Assembly: GCF_900187385.1 (NCBI RefSeq)
Contig: NZ_FYEY01000001.1
Span: forward strand, 7,812,001 to 7,876,000
Direction: 5' to 3'
Origin: Streptomyces sp. 2114.4
GTDB lineage: Bacteria; Actinomycetota; Actinomycetes; Streptomycetales; Streptomycetaceae
Length of the DNA: 64,000 bases
Shown here: positions 49,874 to 59,241 of the stretch, piece after piece
How positions within the stretch are numbered: position 1 is the first letter of the stretch
How the letters are laid out: each line of letters opens with the position of its first letter
Made by a program: the position numbers and the translations under genes
The notes under the pieces: generated by a model
Seen by the model: only the letters and a program-made list of their open reading frames with translations
Databases searched by the model: none
What the model was told of the DNA's origin: nothing

Positions 49874-52432
49874 CTACCTCCATTCCCCGCCGTCGCCCCG
49901 GCGGAGCTGCCGGGCCGGATTTCCTCCCCACCACGCGTGGTGCGGGAGGACTTCGCCCTTCATGAGGAAGGAGTCGGGCGCGAGCACCGCGCCGTCGCCG
50001 ATCGCCACGCCGTAGTGGACGAAGGCGCCGACGCCGAGCGTGCAGCCGGAACCGAGCGTGCTGCGGTCGGACTTGAAGGTGCCGTCCTCCTGCGAGTGGC
50101 ACTGCACGACGCTCCCCGCGTTGAGCGTGCAGCCGTCCCCGATGGTGACCATCGTCCGCTCGGTCAGATAACAGCCGTCGTCGAAGACCCTGCTGCCGAT
50201 CCGCACACCCAGCATCCGCCAGATCACGCTCTTGAACGGGGTCCCGTCGAACATCCGCAGGTACGTCTCCGACGGCACCTTCCAGTAGCGCTCACGCCGC
50301 CAGAAGCGGAGGTCGTAGATCGAGCAGAACAACGGGTCCGTGGGATGGCAGGCGGTGACGGCACGTTCGATCAGCACGTAGTACACGGCGGTGAACAGCA
50401 CGACGAGCACGTCGGCCAGCGCGATGGCCGCCGCACCGAACGGGGCGTAGAGGTCGGCGGCGGCCGAGACGAGCAGCGTGACCAGGAAGAAGTAGACCCA
50501 CCGGACCAGCAGGTACCACGCCATGGTGGTGGCATTGTGCCGGTTCTTGGCGGGCAGCAGGCGGCGCAGCTGCTCCTCGCTCTTCAGCCCGTCGAAGCTG
50601 CTGTCGCGCTGGACCGACCGCGGAATCTCGAAGCTGGGCGAGCCCAGCAGCCCCACGCCCTCCCGGACCGCGCCGTCGATGGGGACCATGACCTTCGTCG
50701 CGAGCAGACAGTTGTCGCCCGTCCTGCCCCGCGAGGGGTAGGCGATCCGGTTCCCGAGGAAGTTGTGCGCTCCGATCGACGTCCGGGAGACACGGAACGA
50801 GGTGCTCGAATAGTCCGCGTTGTTGATTGACAGCCCGTCGGCGACCATCGTGCCGCTGCCGACGGAACTCAGGTACGGGGTCTCGTGCTTCACCTCCGTG
50901 CCGAAGTTCGACCCGGTCTGCTCGATCCGCGCCAGGTCGTACCCCAGGCACCGCAGGTAGTGGACGATGCAGGAGCTGTCACCGAACAGGCGCATCAGCG
51001 ACCTCCTGTTGGTCATGAAGGTGATCGCCCGGTGCACCCCGTAGTGGTAGCCGTACAGGGGATAGACCTTGCCCGGTGTGATGGTCCGGTTCAGCAGGCG
51101 CGGAACCGTGGTCAGCAGGAGGAGGCCGAGGGGGAGGGCACCGAAGAAGACGATGAGCGAGAACGCCAGGGCGTCACCGTAGAACGTCCAGCCCGTGAGG
51201 GCCGAGGGCCCAGGCTCCAGGGCAGCGGCGAGCTGCGGGGCCGCGGCGAGCAGGATGCCCACGGCGCCGATCGCCAGCGGCACGTACACCAGCAGCACCG
51301 TCAGCAGTTGCAGGATGCTGTGGAGCAGCCTTCTCGTGGCACCGCACTCGGCCGCGCCCACCACCTGGTAGTCCACATCGGTCGGCTGCGCCGGTGACCC
51401 GTGCCAGTGCTCGCCGTCGGGCACCGCCTGCCCGCTGTGCAGCGAGGAGGCGTGGCCGAGCTGGGCCGCGTCGCCCAGCGAGGTGTCGATGTCGAGCACG
51501 GTGGCCTCGCTGACGACCGTGTCCTTCCCCAGGGTGACCGTGCCGGTCTGGATCACGCCGGCGTGGGCCCGATAGCCATTGAAGTACGAGTCCTTGCGAA
51601 TCAGTGCGCCATCGTCCACCGCGAGCAGGTCCGTGCACACGGGAACGTTCCTGGAGAGAATCACGACGCGTCGCCCGATCCTCGCCCCCAGCGCCTTGAG
51701 ATAGAGCGCATAGAGCGGCGACCCGACGAACAGGACCAGGGGATCGGAACGGATCAGCGTCTTGACTATCCAGAAGCGGACATACGCCAGGCTCCAGACA
51801 CGGATCTGACGGGGCTTCCACCGGCCGATGAGTACCCACTTCAGCAGGATCGGAAGGACGGACAGGCACCCGAAGCCCGCCGCGCCGAACAGCACCGCGC
51901 GCAGGTACGCGTCGAACACGCCGGACCCGGCGGAGATCCACGCGTAGCCCCGGGCGGCGACGTAGGCGACGAGGTAGGAGTATCCGAGGAAGGCCAGCAA
52001 CTGCAGCGTGCCGCACAGCACGTAGCGCGGCGTGCCGGTCGGAGCCACCGCCACCGGCGGGGCAGCCGGCGCCTCGGCGCGGGCACCGGGGGCAGCGGCG
52101 GCCGTGGCGGCTGTGGAGGAAGCGGGCGCGGAGGCCGTGAGCGCCGTCGCCAGGCTCCGGATCGTCGGGTTCCGGTAGACGTCCTTCATCGATACCGAGG
52201 GCAGGTCCGCATGCTTCCTGACCCGGGCGCAGAACTGTGCCATCACCATCGAGTCGGCGCCCAGTTCGTCGAAGAAGTGGCTGTCGACCGACACCTGAGC
52301 GACGCGCACGACGTCAGCCAGTACCGCAGCGAGAACCCTCTCGACACCGGCGGGCGGGGTGGCAACCCCGCCCCGGACCGTGGGGGATTCCGCCAGACCG
52401 GGAGGCAACGCTTCAAACGACTTTCCCGCCAT
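49874..52432 (-). CDS. Pls/PosA-family membrane synthetase with N-terminal carrier domain, no adenylation domain
   Basis: 852 aa; ATG 52432 has AGGGAG 6 bases upstream. Residues about 28-100 are a carrier domain (FFDELGADSMVMAQF, S61). After a 35-residue Ala-rich linker come three membrane blocks of hairpin helices (about 137-200, 390-470, 640-700). These are separated by hexapeptide-repeat, left-handed-helix-like domains (GARIGRRVVILSRNVPV, GTVTLGKDTVVSEATVLDIDTSLGDAAQLGH, VRIGSRVFDDGCYLTERTMVTIGDGCTLNAGSV). This is the C-terminal 'NRPS terminal' architecture of epsilon-poly-lysine synthetase, whose tandem domains form the isopeptide bonds. Unlike Pls, the A domain sits on the next gene, 5 bases downstream. 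It is first in the operon. Confidence 0.87.
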   Translation of the reverse strand: MAGKSFEALPPGLAESPTVRGGVATPPAGVERVLAAVLADVVRVAQVSVDSHFFDELGADSMVMAQFCARVRKHADLPSVSMKDVYRNPTIRSLATALTASAPASSTAATAAAAPGARAEAPAAPPVAVAPTGTPRYVLCGTLQLLAFLGYSYLVAYVAARGYAWISAGSGVFDAYLRAVLFGAAGFGCLSVLPILLKWVLIGRWKPRQIRVWSLAYVRFWIVKTLIRSDPLVLFVGSPLYALYLKALGARIGRRVVILSRNVPVCTDLLAVDDGALIRKDSYFNGYRAHAGVIQTGTVTLGKDTVVSEATVLDIDTSLGDAAQLGHASSLHSGQAVPDGEHWHGSPAQPTDVDYQVVGAAECGATRRLLHSILQLLTVLLVYVPLAIGAVGILLAAAPQLAAALEPGPSALTGWTFYGDALAFSLIVFFGALPLGLLLLTTVPRLLNRTITPGKVYPLYGYHYGVHRAITFMTNRRSLMRLFGDSSCIVHYLRCLGYDLARIEQTGSNFGTEVKHETPYLSSVGSGTMVADGLSINNADYSSTSFRVSRTSIGAHNFLGNRIAYPSRGRTGDNCLLATKVMVPIDGAVREGVGLLGSPSFEIPRSVQRDSSFDGLKSEEQLRRLLPAKNRHNATTMAWYLLVRWVYFFLVTLLVSAAADLYAPFGAAAIALADVLVVLFTAVYYVLIERAVTACHPTDPLFCSIYDLRFWRRERYWKVPSETYLRMFDGTPFKSVIWRMLGVRIGSRVFDDGCYLTERTMVTIGDGCTLNAGSVVQCHSQEDGTFKSDRSTLGSGCTLGVGAFVHYGVAIGDGAVLAPDSFLMKGEVLPHHAWWGGNPARQLRRGDGGEWR

Positions 52433-53331
52433 GTGAGCTCCCTGGGGAAGTTCCGGCCGCCGTCGTTCAGTGCCCTGGCGCCTGGCGCCTTTGCTTGTTC
52501 CGGCGCAGGCCCGAGGGGGCGAACCGAGCGGTGGGTGAGGTGCCGGCACGGACGGCGGGGCCGCCAGCGGGAAAACGGTTCCCGCTTATCGCCTGCGCTC
52601 GACACGAGAGACGGTCAGACAGCACAACCTTTGTTCGATGCTAGCGTGGGAATCCGTTGGGGACATTTTGGAAAAACTTTCTCATGCGGGCCACGTATCG
52701 AAAACCTGGATACGCGCCCCCTTTCCGACCGGAATCTTGTGCGCCCGCGACCAGGCTTGTTTCACCCGAATGGGGGCACGCGGGTGCGGCCCCTTCACCC
52801 CAAGTACGCCCACGTCCACGGCCCCTCAAAAGGATCTGACCCGCATTTCGGCGGGTGCGGCGAGGTGCATTACGGATTCACCGGCAATAACTTTGATGCT
52901 CAGCGAGCCGGATATGTAACGGAAGGGGAACAGAATGGGATGGGGCGGAATGTAAGACCCGTGACGCCTGCATTGCCGCCGAGCGAAATCCGCCCTATCG
53001 CTCGTTGCGGAAAACGACGAGGAGGTTATGCATGCCGAGGAAATCGGTGCATAGCGGCCCTGATCGCAAAGCGAAGGGGCCGGCATTCGCTCGTACGGTT
53101 TTCTGGTGCCGCTCGCCGGGGAGACCGGGACGAGCCAACTTGCCGTGAGCCGGCATACGCGTGCCGCCACGGCCGGAAGCCGGCCGCGACGGCACGTAAG
53201 TCTGCGCCTATGTCTGCGCCTGGGTCAGAGCCTGTGTCTGCACCTCTCCTGCACCTCTGCCTGCACCGGCGTCCGCGGGTGCTGAAGAGGGCGACGGCCT
53301 GGTACGACGCTCGGCCGGGTTTGCGCGTTCC
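52433..53331. other. 899-bp region upstream of the synthetase operon, mostly gene-free
   Basis: It is distinctly AT-richer between about 52620 and 53000 than the rest of the window. It should contain the operon promoter; on the minus strand a TAGCAT -10-like hexamer lies near 52640, without a clear -35. One small open frame with a good ribosome site (53032-53148) is listed separately. Confidence 0.5.
53032..53148 (+). CDS. Candidate 38-aa basic small protein
   Basis: Short frame MPRKSVHSGPDRKAKG... ending GRPGRANLP. It is supported mainly by a near-perfect ribosome site, GAGGAGG, about 6 bases before the ATG. It is strongly basic, has one Cys and no membrane helix. A second, 8-codon frame starts at 53028 (ATGCAT) within the same leader. 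There is no homology I recognise; it could be chance. Confidence 0.25.
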   Translation: MPRKSVHSGPDRKAKGPAFARTVFWCRSPGRPGRANLP

Positions 53332-53691
53332 TCACAGGGCGGCGGGCTGTCCGAGCGATGCGTAGTACCTGCCGACCTCGGTGAGGTAGCCGACTTCGGC
53401 GGTCTGGCTGTCAAAGGCAAAGCGGGGCGCGGCCTTGATCTTGTCCCTGGCATGGGTGACCGTAACCGTTTTGGCGGCTGTGTCGACGGAGTGAACGATG
53501 CCCGCGGGGACCAGAAGGCTCGCGCCGAAGACCCACACGCTGGTGTCGACGATGAGATGCTGCCTGCCCGGCTCGTTCATCTGACGTTCGACTTGCCCCA
53601 ACGTCCCGTCAGGGGTCTCCACGGTGAACCCCGTCAACGGCTCCTGACCCTGGTAGCCAACGTCTGCCGGGTACGCCCAGATGTTCTTCAT
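53332..53691 (-). CDS. PRC-barrel-like protein
   Basis: 119 aa. Start MKNIWAYPADVGYQGQEPLTGFTVETPDGTLGQVERQ at 53691 with AAAGGAA about 11 bases upstream; the longer frame to 53997 is not protein-like. The TGFTVETPDGTLGQVE segment, VDTSVWVFGASLLVPAGIVHSVD and TVTVTHARDKIKAAPRF form the small beta-barrel pattern of PRC-barrel proteins, which are often stress-linked in actinobacteria. The function is unknown. Confidence 0.75.
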   Translation of the reverse strand: MKNIWAYPADVGYQGQEPLTGFTVETPDGTLGQVERQMNEPGRQHLIVDTSVWVFGASLLVPAGIVHSVDTAAKTVTVTHARDKIKAAPRFAFDSQTAEVGYLTEVGRYYASLGQPAAL

Positions 53692-54273
53692 GACGGTCGG
53701 TTCCTTTCTCTGTGCACTATCGGGCCGGGACGGTCCGCGAGGTTGACCGCCGCCGCAACACCGTCCCGGCTCGCCCCCTGCCCTACCCAGGTAACAGAAC
53801 GTCACACTGACAAGCATCCAGAGAGAGGCCAAACCAGGGATGGCGGCGGCCCGGCACGGTCGTCCCGCCCGATGCCGGCCACGTGCTGCCACCTGCGACT
53901 TCGCCCACTGCCGGGGGTCATGGGCGAGTGGCATCGCGAGGATACGAGGGAGTGAATCCCTTGCATGGCCGGTGCGCTGGGTAAGCGCAGAGAACACCGT
54001 CCACGGTTACGGCCACGGCAAGAGCTACGGCCAAGGTCACGGTCACGGACAGGGAAGAGGTGGGCTGATCGGGTGGTTCGCGGTTTGCCGCTCGCATGGC
54101 GGGCAAGCTCCTCGCCCACAACGCATCGACGACAGGTCATGAGGTCAGCTCCATGAGACCGGTGCCGCGCGTGGTCCGCTGCCTGCCGCCCGCCCGCCAC
54201 CGGTGTCTTGACCGTCCCCCGCGTCGTCGGTGCCGTCGGTCGTGACCGATGCCGCCTGAAGTGAGGAGAACTC
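53692..54273. other. 582-bp intergenic region with degenerate His/Gly-coding stretch
   Basis: No gene is convincing. Around 54000-54060 the plus strand reads as a Gly-His repeat (GYGHGKSYGQGHGHGQG) without a good start. A minus-strand frame starting MTCRRCVVGEEL at 54140 has a GGAG site but becomes Arg/Ser-rich. Both are weak. Confidence 0.4.
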
Positions 54274-54681
54274 GTGAGTGCCGAATTTCCCGTCCCGCAG
54301 ACCGATCCCGTCGTCCCGCAAGACGAGGTCCCCGACCCGCAGGCCGAGCTGCCCGGCCCCGAACCGGAGCCGACGGCCCACGGACACCTCACCCGCGCAC
54401 AGCTGACCCGGCCGCCCGGCGACGGGCGCTGGGAGATCGCTGTGGTCCTCTACGGCGTCCCCGCCGACGAGTGGCCCTCCACGGAGCTGCCCGGCCCGTA
54501 CGTGCCGACTCTCACCGCACGCGGGCAGGCGCTCGCACGCCTGGGCTACGCCCAGACCGGCCCCGGCTCCCACTACTGGGAGTGGGCCGAATGCCAAGAC
54601 GGCGACCACGACCCCGTACAGCTGATGGCGCACACCGAAGTCCAGCCCATCGGCCCGGACCCGTCCACTCCTCTGCGGTGA
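54274..54681 (+). CDS. DUF6303-family protein
   Basis: 135 aa from GTG 54274, GAGGAG 6 bases upstream. An acidic Pro/Glu-rich N-terminus precedes the domain LTRPPGDGRWEIAVVLYGVPADEWPSTELPGPYVPTLTARGQALARLGYAQTGPGSHYWEWAEC. I associate this with the Streptomyces DUF6303 family (small proteins often near mobile or regulatory loci). No catalytic motif is seen. It is a single gene. Confidence 0.65.
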   Translation: MSAEFPVPQTDPVVPQDEVPDPQAELPGPEPEPTAHGHLTRAQLTRPPGDGRWEIAVVLYGVPADEWPSTELPGPYVPTLTARGQALARLGYAQTGPGSHYWEWAECQDGDHDPVQLMAHTEVQPIGPDPSTPLR

Positions 54682-54973
54682 GGCAGCAGCCGAAGCCGCG
54701 GGCACGCACCATCGGGGACGCACACCACCGCCGACGCCGGTGCGGTTACCCCGGCCGGCACTGGCCCGTCACTGATCTCGTGCTCCCTCAGCGCAGAGGC
54801 GACGCAAGGACCGCCACTGCATGAGCAGAAAGGGGGAGGGGCGCACGGGTGGCGGGTCCGGCGCGGGCGGCATCCGGGGTGACGATGGCGGGGCGGCGGG
54901 GCATGGCGGGATAGCGCGCGGGCGCGCTGCGGCACCCTTGTGCCGGGCGCCGTGATGTAGTGCGCTAACTCTC

Positions 54974-56737
54974 ATGGGGAAGACGAGTGTTGTTGCCACC
55001 CTGGCCGCTGCCCTGGCGACAGGGTCCCTTCTGACCGGGCTGACCAGCCCGACGGCACTGACGGGCCCGACGGGTTCGGCGGGTTCGGCGGGCGCGCCGC
55101 ATGCGCGCGCGGTAGCCGCTGCAGCCGGCGCCGGCTCTGGCGGTTCACCGCAGTCGGCCGACGCGCCCCCGGTGCCGGGAGTCGACCTCGACACGGTGAC
55201 GATCTTGGAGTTGCAGGACCGCATGGCGGACGGTTCGCTCACCCCGTCGGCGCTGACCACCGCCTATCTGCGGCGGATCAAGGCCATCAACCCCACGATC
55301 CACGCTGTGCTGCGCACCGACCCGACGGCCCTGCGCCAGGCGGCCGCCAGCGACGCCAGGCACCGGCACGGCGACACCCGCGGCCCACTGGACGGCATCC
55401 CCGTTCTGCTCAAGGACAACGTGAACACCCGTGACATGCCGACCACGGCCGGATCGTCGGCGCTGGCCGGGACCCCGCCGGACACCGATGCCCCGCTGGT
55501 GACCCGCCTGCGGGACGCGGGGGCGGTGATCCTCGGCAAGACCAATCTGTCCGAGTGGGCGAACTTCCGGGCGGCGAAGCCGACATCGGGTTGGTCGGCG
55601 GTGGGCGGACAGACCCATAACCCGTTTGTACTGGACCGGAACCCGTGCGGGTCGTCCTCCGGTTCGGCTGCCGCGCTCGCCGCCTCGTTGTCGCAGGTGG
55701 CGATCGGTACGGAGACGGACGGTTCCATCGTGTGCCCGGCCGGGATGAACGGGGTGGTCGGCCACAAGCCCAGTCACGGACTGGTCAGCCAGGCCGGCGT
55801 GGTGCCGATCTCCGCCGAACAGGACACCGCGGGGCCGATGGCCCGCAATGTGACCGATGCCGCGCTCACCCTGTCCGTCCTCAGCGGTGGCGAGGCCTCG
55901 CACCCTGGCGGAACCGCGCTTCCTCGTGGCACTTCGCATCCTGCCGGTGGCAGTTCGCTCCCCGGTGGCCGCTCCGGCGGCTTCGGCCCCGCCGGCCCCC
56001 TCGGCTCCCCGGACCTCCTCGGTGAGCTGACGCACCGCGGCAGCCTGCGCGGTAAGCGGATCGGCCTGTGGCGGCTGCCCTCGCTCGGCCTGGAGGTGGA
56101 CGCCGTGATGACCCGCACGGCAGAGAAACTGCGTACCGCGGGAGCCGAGGTCGTGGAGGTGACCCCGCCATATCAGCAGCGTCTCGCCGAACTTGAATTC
56201 CCGGCGCTGTACAGCGAGTTCCACCGGGACATCGACGCCTACCTCGCCACTCGCCACGGCCCTCGAAACCTCGCCGCACTGATCGATTTCCACCGTACCC
56301 ACCCGGCGGAGCGGACCTGCTTCGCCGGTCAGGAGCTGTTCGAGCGGGCCCTCGTCGCGCCTCCCACCACCGACCCCGCATACCGCGCCAAGCGCGCCGA
56401 GTTGAAGGACCTCTCCCGGCGTTCCATGGACGAGACCCTGAGCGCCCATCACCTGGACGCCATTGCCGCGCCGACGAACCCGCCCGCCTGGACGACCGAC
56501 TGTGCCCGCGGCGACAACGATGTGATCCCGTCCTCGACGCCCGCCGCCGTCGCCGGCTACCCGTCGTTGTCGGTGCCCGCCGGGTTCGTGAACAAGCTGC
56601 CCGTAGGCCTGCTCCTGATGGCCGGTGACCATCAGGATGCCGCACTCCTGTCGCTGGGTGCCATGGTGCAGCACCGCCTGGACGCCTGGCGGGCACCGGG
56701 CTACCTGCCGTCGGTGGGGCCCGACACCTCCCGGTGA
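54974..56737 (+). CDS. Secreted amidase-signature enzyme
   Basis: 587 aa. The N-terminus MGKTSVVATLAAALATGSLLTGLTSPTALTG... is a signal peptide followed by an Ala/Gly-rich linker to about residue 65. The amidase core has K147 (LLKDN), S227 (CGSSSGS) and S251 (ETDGSIVCP), with the family spacing of 24 between the two serines. An unusual Gly/Pro/Ser-rich insertion (about residues 305-345) interrupts the domain. No ribosome site precedes the ATG, so it may be leaderless or start differently. Homologues are annotated as Asp/Glu-tRNA-amidotransferase-like; secretion argues for another amide substrate. Confidence 0.87.
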   Translation: MGKTSVVATLAAALATGSLLTGLTSPTALTGPTGSAGSAGAPHARAVAAAAGAGSGGSPQSADAPPVPGVDLDTVTILELQDRMADGSLTPSALTTAYLRRIKAINPTIHAVLRTDPTALRQAAASDARHRHGDTRGPLDGIPVLLKDNVNTRDMPTTAGSSALAGTPPDTDAPLVTRLRDAGAVILGKTNLSEWANFRAAKPTSGWSAVGGQTHNPFVLDRNPCGSSSGSAAALAASLSQVAIGTETDGSIVCPAGMNGVVGHKPSHGLVSQAGVVPISAEQDTAGPMARNVTDAALTLSVLSGGEASHPGGTALPRGTSHPAGGSSLPGGRSGGFGPAGPLGSPDLLGELTHRGSLRGKRIGLWRLPSLGLEVDAVMTRTAEKLRTAGAEVVEVTPPYQQRLAELEFPALYSEFHRDIDAYLATRHGPRNLAALIDFHRTHPAERTCFAGQELFERALVAPPTTDPAYRAKRAELKDLSRRSMDETLSAHHLDAIAAPTNPPAWTTDCARGDNDVIPSSTPAAVAGYPSLSVPAGFVNKLPVGLLLMAGDHQDAALLSLGAMVQHRLDAWRAPGYLPSVGPDTSR

Positions 56738-57381
56738 AGGGCCGGGTGACGGCGCCCGGCCCAGCCGCACGAGATGTCTCCTTACGCGCGAAGTAGTTGC
56801 CCTCCACCGCCGGCCCAGCGCGTTCACGGCTACGCGACCACAGCTGACCCGGGCCCGGACCAGACACGAACCCGGACCCGACGGGGAACCGGAACCGACG
56901 CGAACCCGGACCCGGTCCCGAACGCCCGGACGAAGGCCCCTCACTCACACCACTTTCCACTCCCTTCCACTCCACACACCCATCTCCACTGATGCGAAAG
57001 CACGAGCCCCAAACGCCACCCACCCCAAGGCCCGTACATTCGCGCCGAGTTCCGGCCGTGCGACGTGTCACGGTTTCGGCCGCGCGAGGAAAGGATCTGC
57101 GGCTGACAGCGCTCCGTAGCGCGGAATATCCGGTTCCGCGCGCCGGTGCGCCGGGGCGTGAGTACGATCACCGCCGTTGAACTCTGCACCTTCCCCCAGG
57201 TGTTGTCTCGTTCGTTGCCTGATCCGACGGTGCCACTTGATGATCCGTTCGTCCCTGCCAGCATGTGGCGGCGCGGGCCGATCTTCGGCACGCCGGCTGA
57301 AGCCCTCCTCTGCTGTCCAGCCACACCGGCTGCACCAGCCACAGAGGAGGAGCCGAGACGAACAGGACAGAGGAGTGGAAC
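56738..57381. other. 644-bp region between amidase and melC1
   Basis: Bases about 56850-56935 are a low-complexity run of CGAACCCGGACCCG-like words. No gene is supported. The melC1 promoter should lie in the last 250 bases; I could not define its hexamers. Confidence 0.45.
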
Positions 57382-57903
57382 ATGTCGCGTCCCACCCGAC
57401 GCCAGGTGCTGCACGGTAGCGCCGCGGCCCTTGCCGGAGCGGCGCTCGCCGCACCGGTTGCCCTTGCCGACACCGCCGTCGCTCGCCCCGTCGGCGGTCA
57501 CGGACACTCAGCGGGCGAAGGAAACCCCGGAAGCAACGGGCACCCCGGGGGGCACGAAATGCCGGAGCCCTTCAACGAGATGTACGAGGGCCGTCACATC
57601 GAGGGCTGGCCCGCCGACGAGCAAACCCCGGAGCGCGGAAGCCACGGAAGCCGTGGGAGCAGCGGAAGCCGTGGGAGCAAGGGAAGTCATCCAGATGCCC
57701 CTGCCGGCCAGGCCGGCCCGCACGACGGCATGGACTTCGTCGTCCGCATCGACAACGACGACCTCCATGTGATGCGGAACGCGGACGGTACCTGGATCAG
57801 CCTGGTGAACCACTACGAGACGTTCACCACGCCACGGGCCCTGGCGCGCGCCGCCGTTCGTGAACTTCAGGGCGCCGACCTGGTTCCGGTCGTCACCGGC
57901 TGA
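57382..57903 (+). CDS. melC1: Tyrosinase cofactor / copper chaperone MelC1
   Basis: 173 aa. Start MSRPTRRQVLHGSAAALAGAALAAPVALA at 57382, GAGGAG upstream; a twin-arginine signal (TRRQVLHG). MelC1 inserts copper into the apo-tyrosinase and carries it through the Tat system. The conserved core is FNEMYEGRHIEGWPADE... and FVVRIDNDDLHVMRNADGTWISLVNHYETFTTPRALARAAV. A Gly/Ser/His-rich insertion (about residues 88-108) makes it longer than the usual 125-150 aa. melC2 follows 40 bases on. Confidence 0.92.
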   Translation: MSRPTRRQVLHGSAAALAGAALAAPVALADTAVARPVGGHGHSAGEGNPGSNGHPGGHEMPEPFNEMYEGRHIEGWPADEQTPERGSHGSRGSSGSRGSKGSHPDAPAGQAGPHDGMDFVVRIDNDDLHVMRNADGTWISLVNHYETFTTPRALARAAVRELQGADLVPVVTG

Positions 57904-57943
57904 CGCTTGCCCCTGACCGTCCCCCCACCGAGGAGTCCTCGAC

Positions 57944-58762
57944 ATGGCAGTCCGGAAGAATCAGGCGTATCTCACCGCCACCGAAAAGCGGAACTTCGTC
58001 GACGCGGTGCTGGAGCTCAAGCGCAGCGGCCGCTATGACGAGTTCATCAGCACCCACAACGCCTTCATCATCGGCGACACCGACGACGGAGAACGGACCG
58101 GCCACCGGTCCCCGTCGTTCCTCCCTTGGCACCGCAGGTTCCTGCTGCAGTTCGAAGCGGCCCTGCAGAGCATCACCCCGTCGGTCACCCTGCCCTACTG
58201 GGACTGGACCGTTGACCGCACACCCCGCAGCTCCCTGTGGGCGGACGACTTCCTCGGCGGTGACGGGCGCAGTGGTGACGGCCGGGTGGCTTCGGGGCCG
58301 TTCGCCTTCAGTAACGGCAAGTGGCCGATGAACATACGCGTGGACGGCCGGACGTTCCTGCGCCGCTCGCTCGGCACCGGCGTCCGCGAACTGCCGACCC
58401 GGGCCGAGGTGGACCGCGTACTCGCGATATCCACCTACGACGCCGCCCCCTGGAACAGCTCCTCCGATGGCTTCCGCAACAACATCGAGGGCTGGCGCGG
58501 CCCGAATCTGCACAACCGCGTGCACGTCTGGGTCGGTGGGCAGATGACCACCGGTGCCTCGCCCAACGACCCCGTCTTCTGGCTGCACCACTGTTTCATC
58601 GACAAGCTGTGGGCCGACTGGCAGCGGCTGCATCCCAAGTCGGGGTATCTGCCGACCGGCAACACACCCGATGTCGTCGACCTCCACGACACGATGAAAC
58701 CGTGGAACGACGTCACCCCGGCCGATCTGCTGGATCACACCAAGTTCTACACTTATGCGTGA
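57944..58762 (+). CDS. melC2: Tyrosinase MelC2
   Basis: 272-aa binuclear copper monooxygenase that oxidises tyrosine to DOPA and dopaquinone for melanin. All six copper ligands sit at canonical positions: H38, H54, H63 (CuA) and H190, H194, H216 (CuB, in LHNRVH and FWLHHC). It has no signal peptide of its own; export depends on complex formation with the Tat-targeted MelC1. GAGGAG lies 8 bases before the ATG. It is the second gene of the operon. Confidence 0.95.
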   Translation: MAVRKNQAYLTATEKRNFVDAVLELKRSGRYDEFISTHNAFIIGDTDDGERTGHRSPSFLPWHRRFLLQFEAALQSITPSVTLPYWDWTVDRTPRSSLWADDFLGGDGRSGDGRVASGPFAFSNGKWPMNIRVDGRTFLRRSLGTGVRELPTRAEVDRVLAISTYDAAPWNSSSDGFRNNIEGWRGPNLHNRVHVWVGGQMTTGASPNDPVFWLHHCFIDKLWADWQRLHPKSGYLPTGNTPDVVDLHDTMKPWNDVTPADLLDHTKFYTYA

Positions 58763-59241
58763 CAGGTGCATGACAGAACCGCCGGGCTCCGCGCCCTGAT
58801 GCCACCCGCTCAGGCGCCCGAGGGCTTGGCGCCCGACTCGGTGTCCGGCTCAGTGCCAGGCTCGGCGCTGGAGCCGGCGTCCGAGGCGGGGCACCAAGCC
58901 GCCGGAGGCGCGCGCGATCTGCGGCCTCACGTCCGACCGCGTGACCCACCTGCGGGCACGGCCTCGCGCGCTACGGTGCGGGGCCGTGCCGGTGCTCCGG
59001 GCAAGCCGTCCGGCGGGTGCGCTCCGCAGCAGAACTCGCCGACTGAAGAACCCGCTGTGCCGACTCGTGCGCGGAATGTATTCGCAGTCGTCCAGCTTGC
59101 CCGGTAAAGAGGCGCAGCCCCCAGCGGAGCCCTGTCCTGGTGGAATGGCGTGGAATAGAGGATGCCCGGGATGGGGAATCCCGGGCACCAGATGCGTTGC
59201 AGGCTTGACCGTCAGGAGGCGACGGTCATCAGCGGCCGCCG
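58763..59241. other. 479-bp convergent intergenic region
   Basis: It lies between melC2 and the minus-strand Tyr/Gly-rich gene. It holds the hairpin at 59163-59187; otherwise no gene or repeat of note. Confidence 0.5.
59163..59187. terminator. Hairpin terminator between melC2 and the Tyr/Gly-rich gene
   Basis: TGCCCGGGAT (59163-59172) pairs perfectly with 59178-59187 around a 5-base loop GGGGA. It lies 55 bases beyond the stop of the minus-strand gene. Confidence 0.65.

Noticed and set aside
51401..53365. 654-aa plus-strand frame
   Set aside because: Antisense to the Pls-like gene and runs on through an intergenic region without any recognisable domain.
53802..54140. Minus-strand 112-aa frame starting MTCRRCVVGEEL
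   Set aside because: It has a GGAG site but becomes Arg/Ser-rich with no fold-like pattern; it overlaps a degenerate repeat region.
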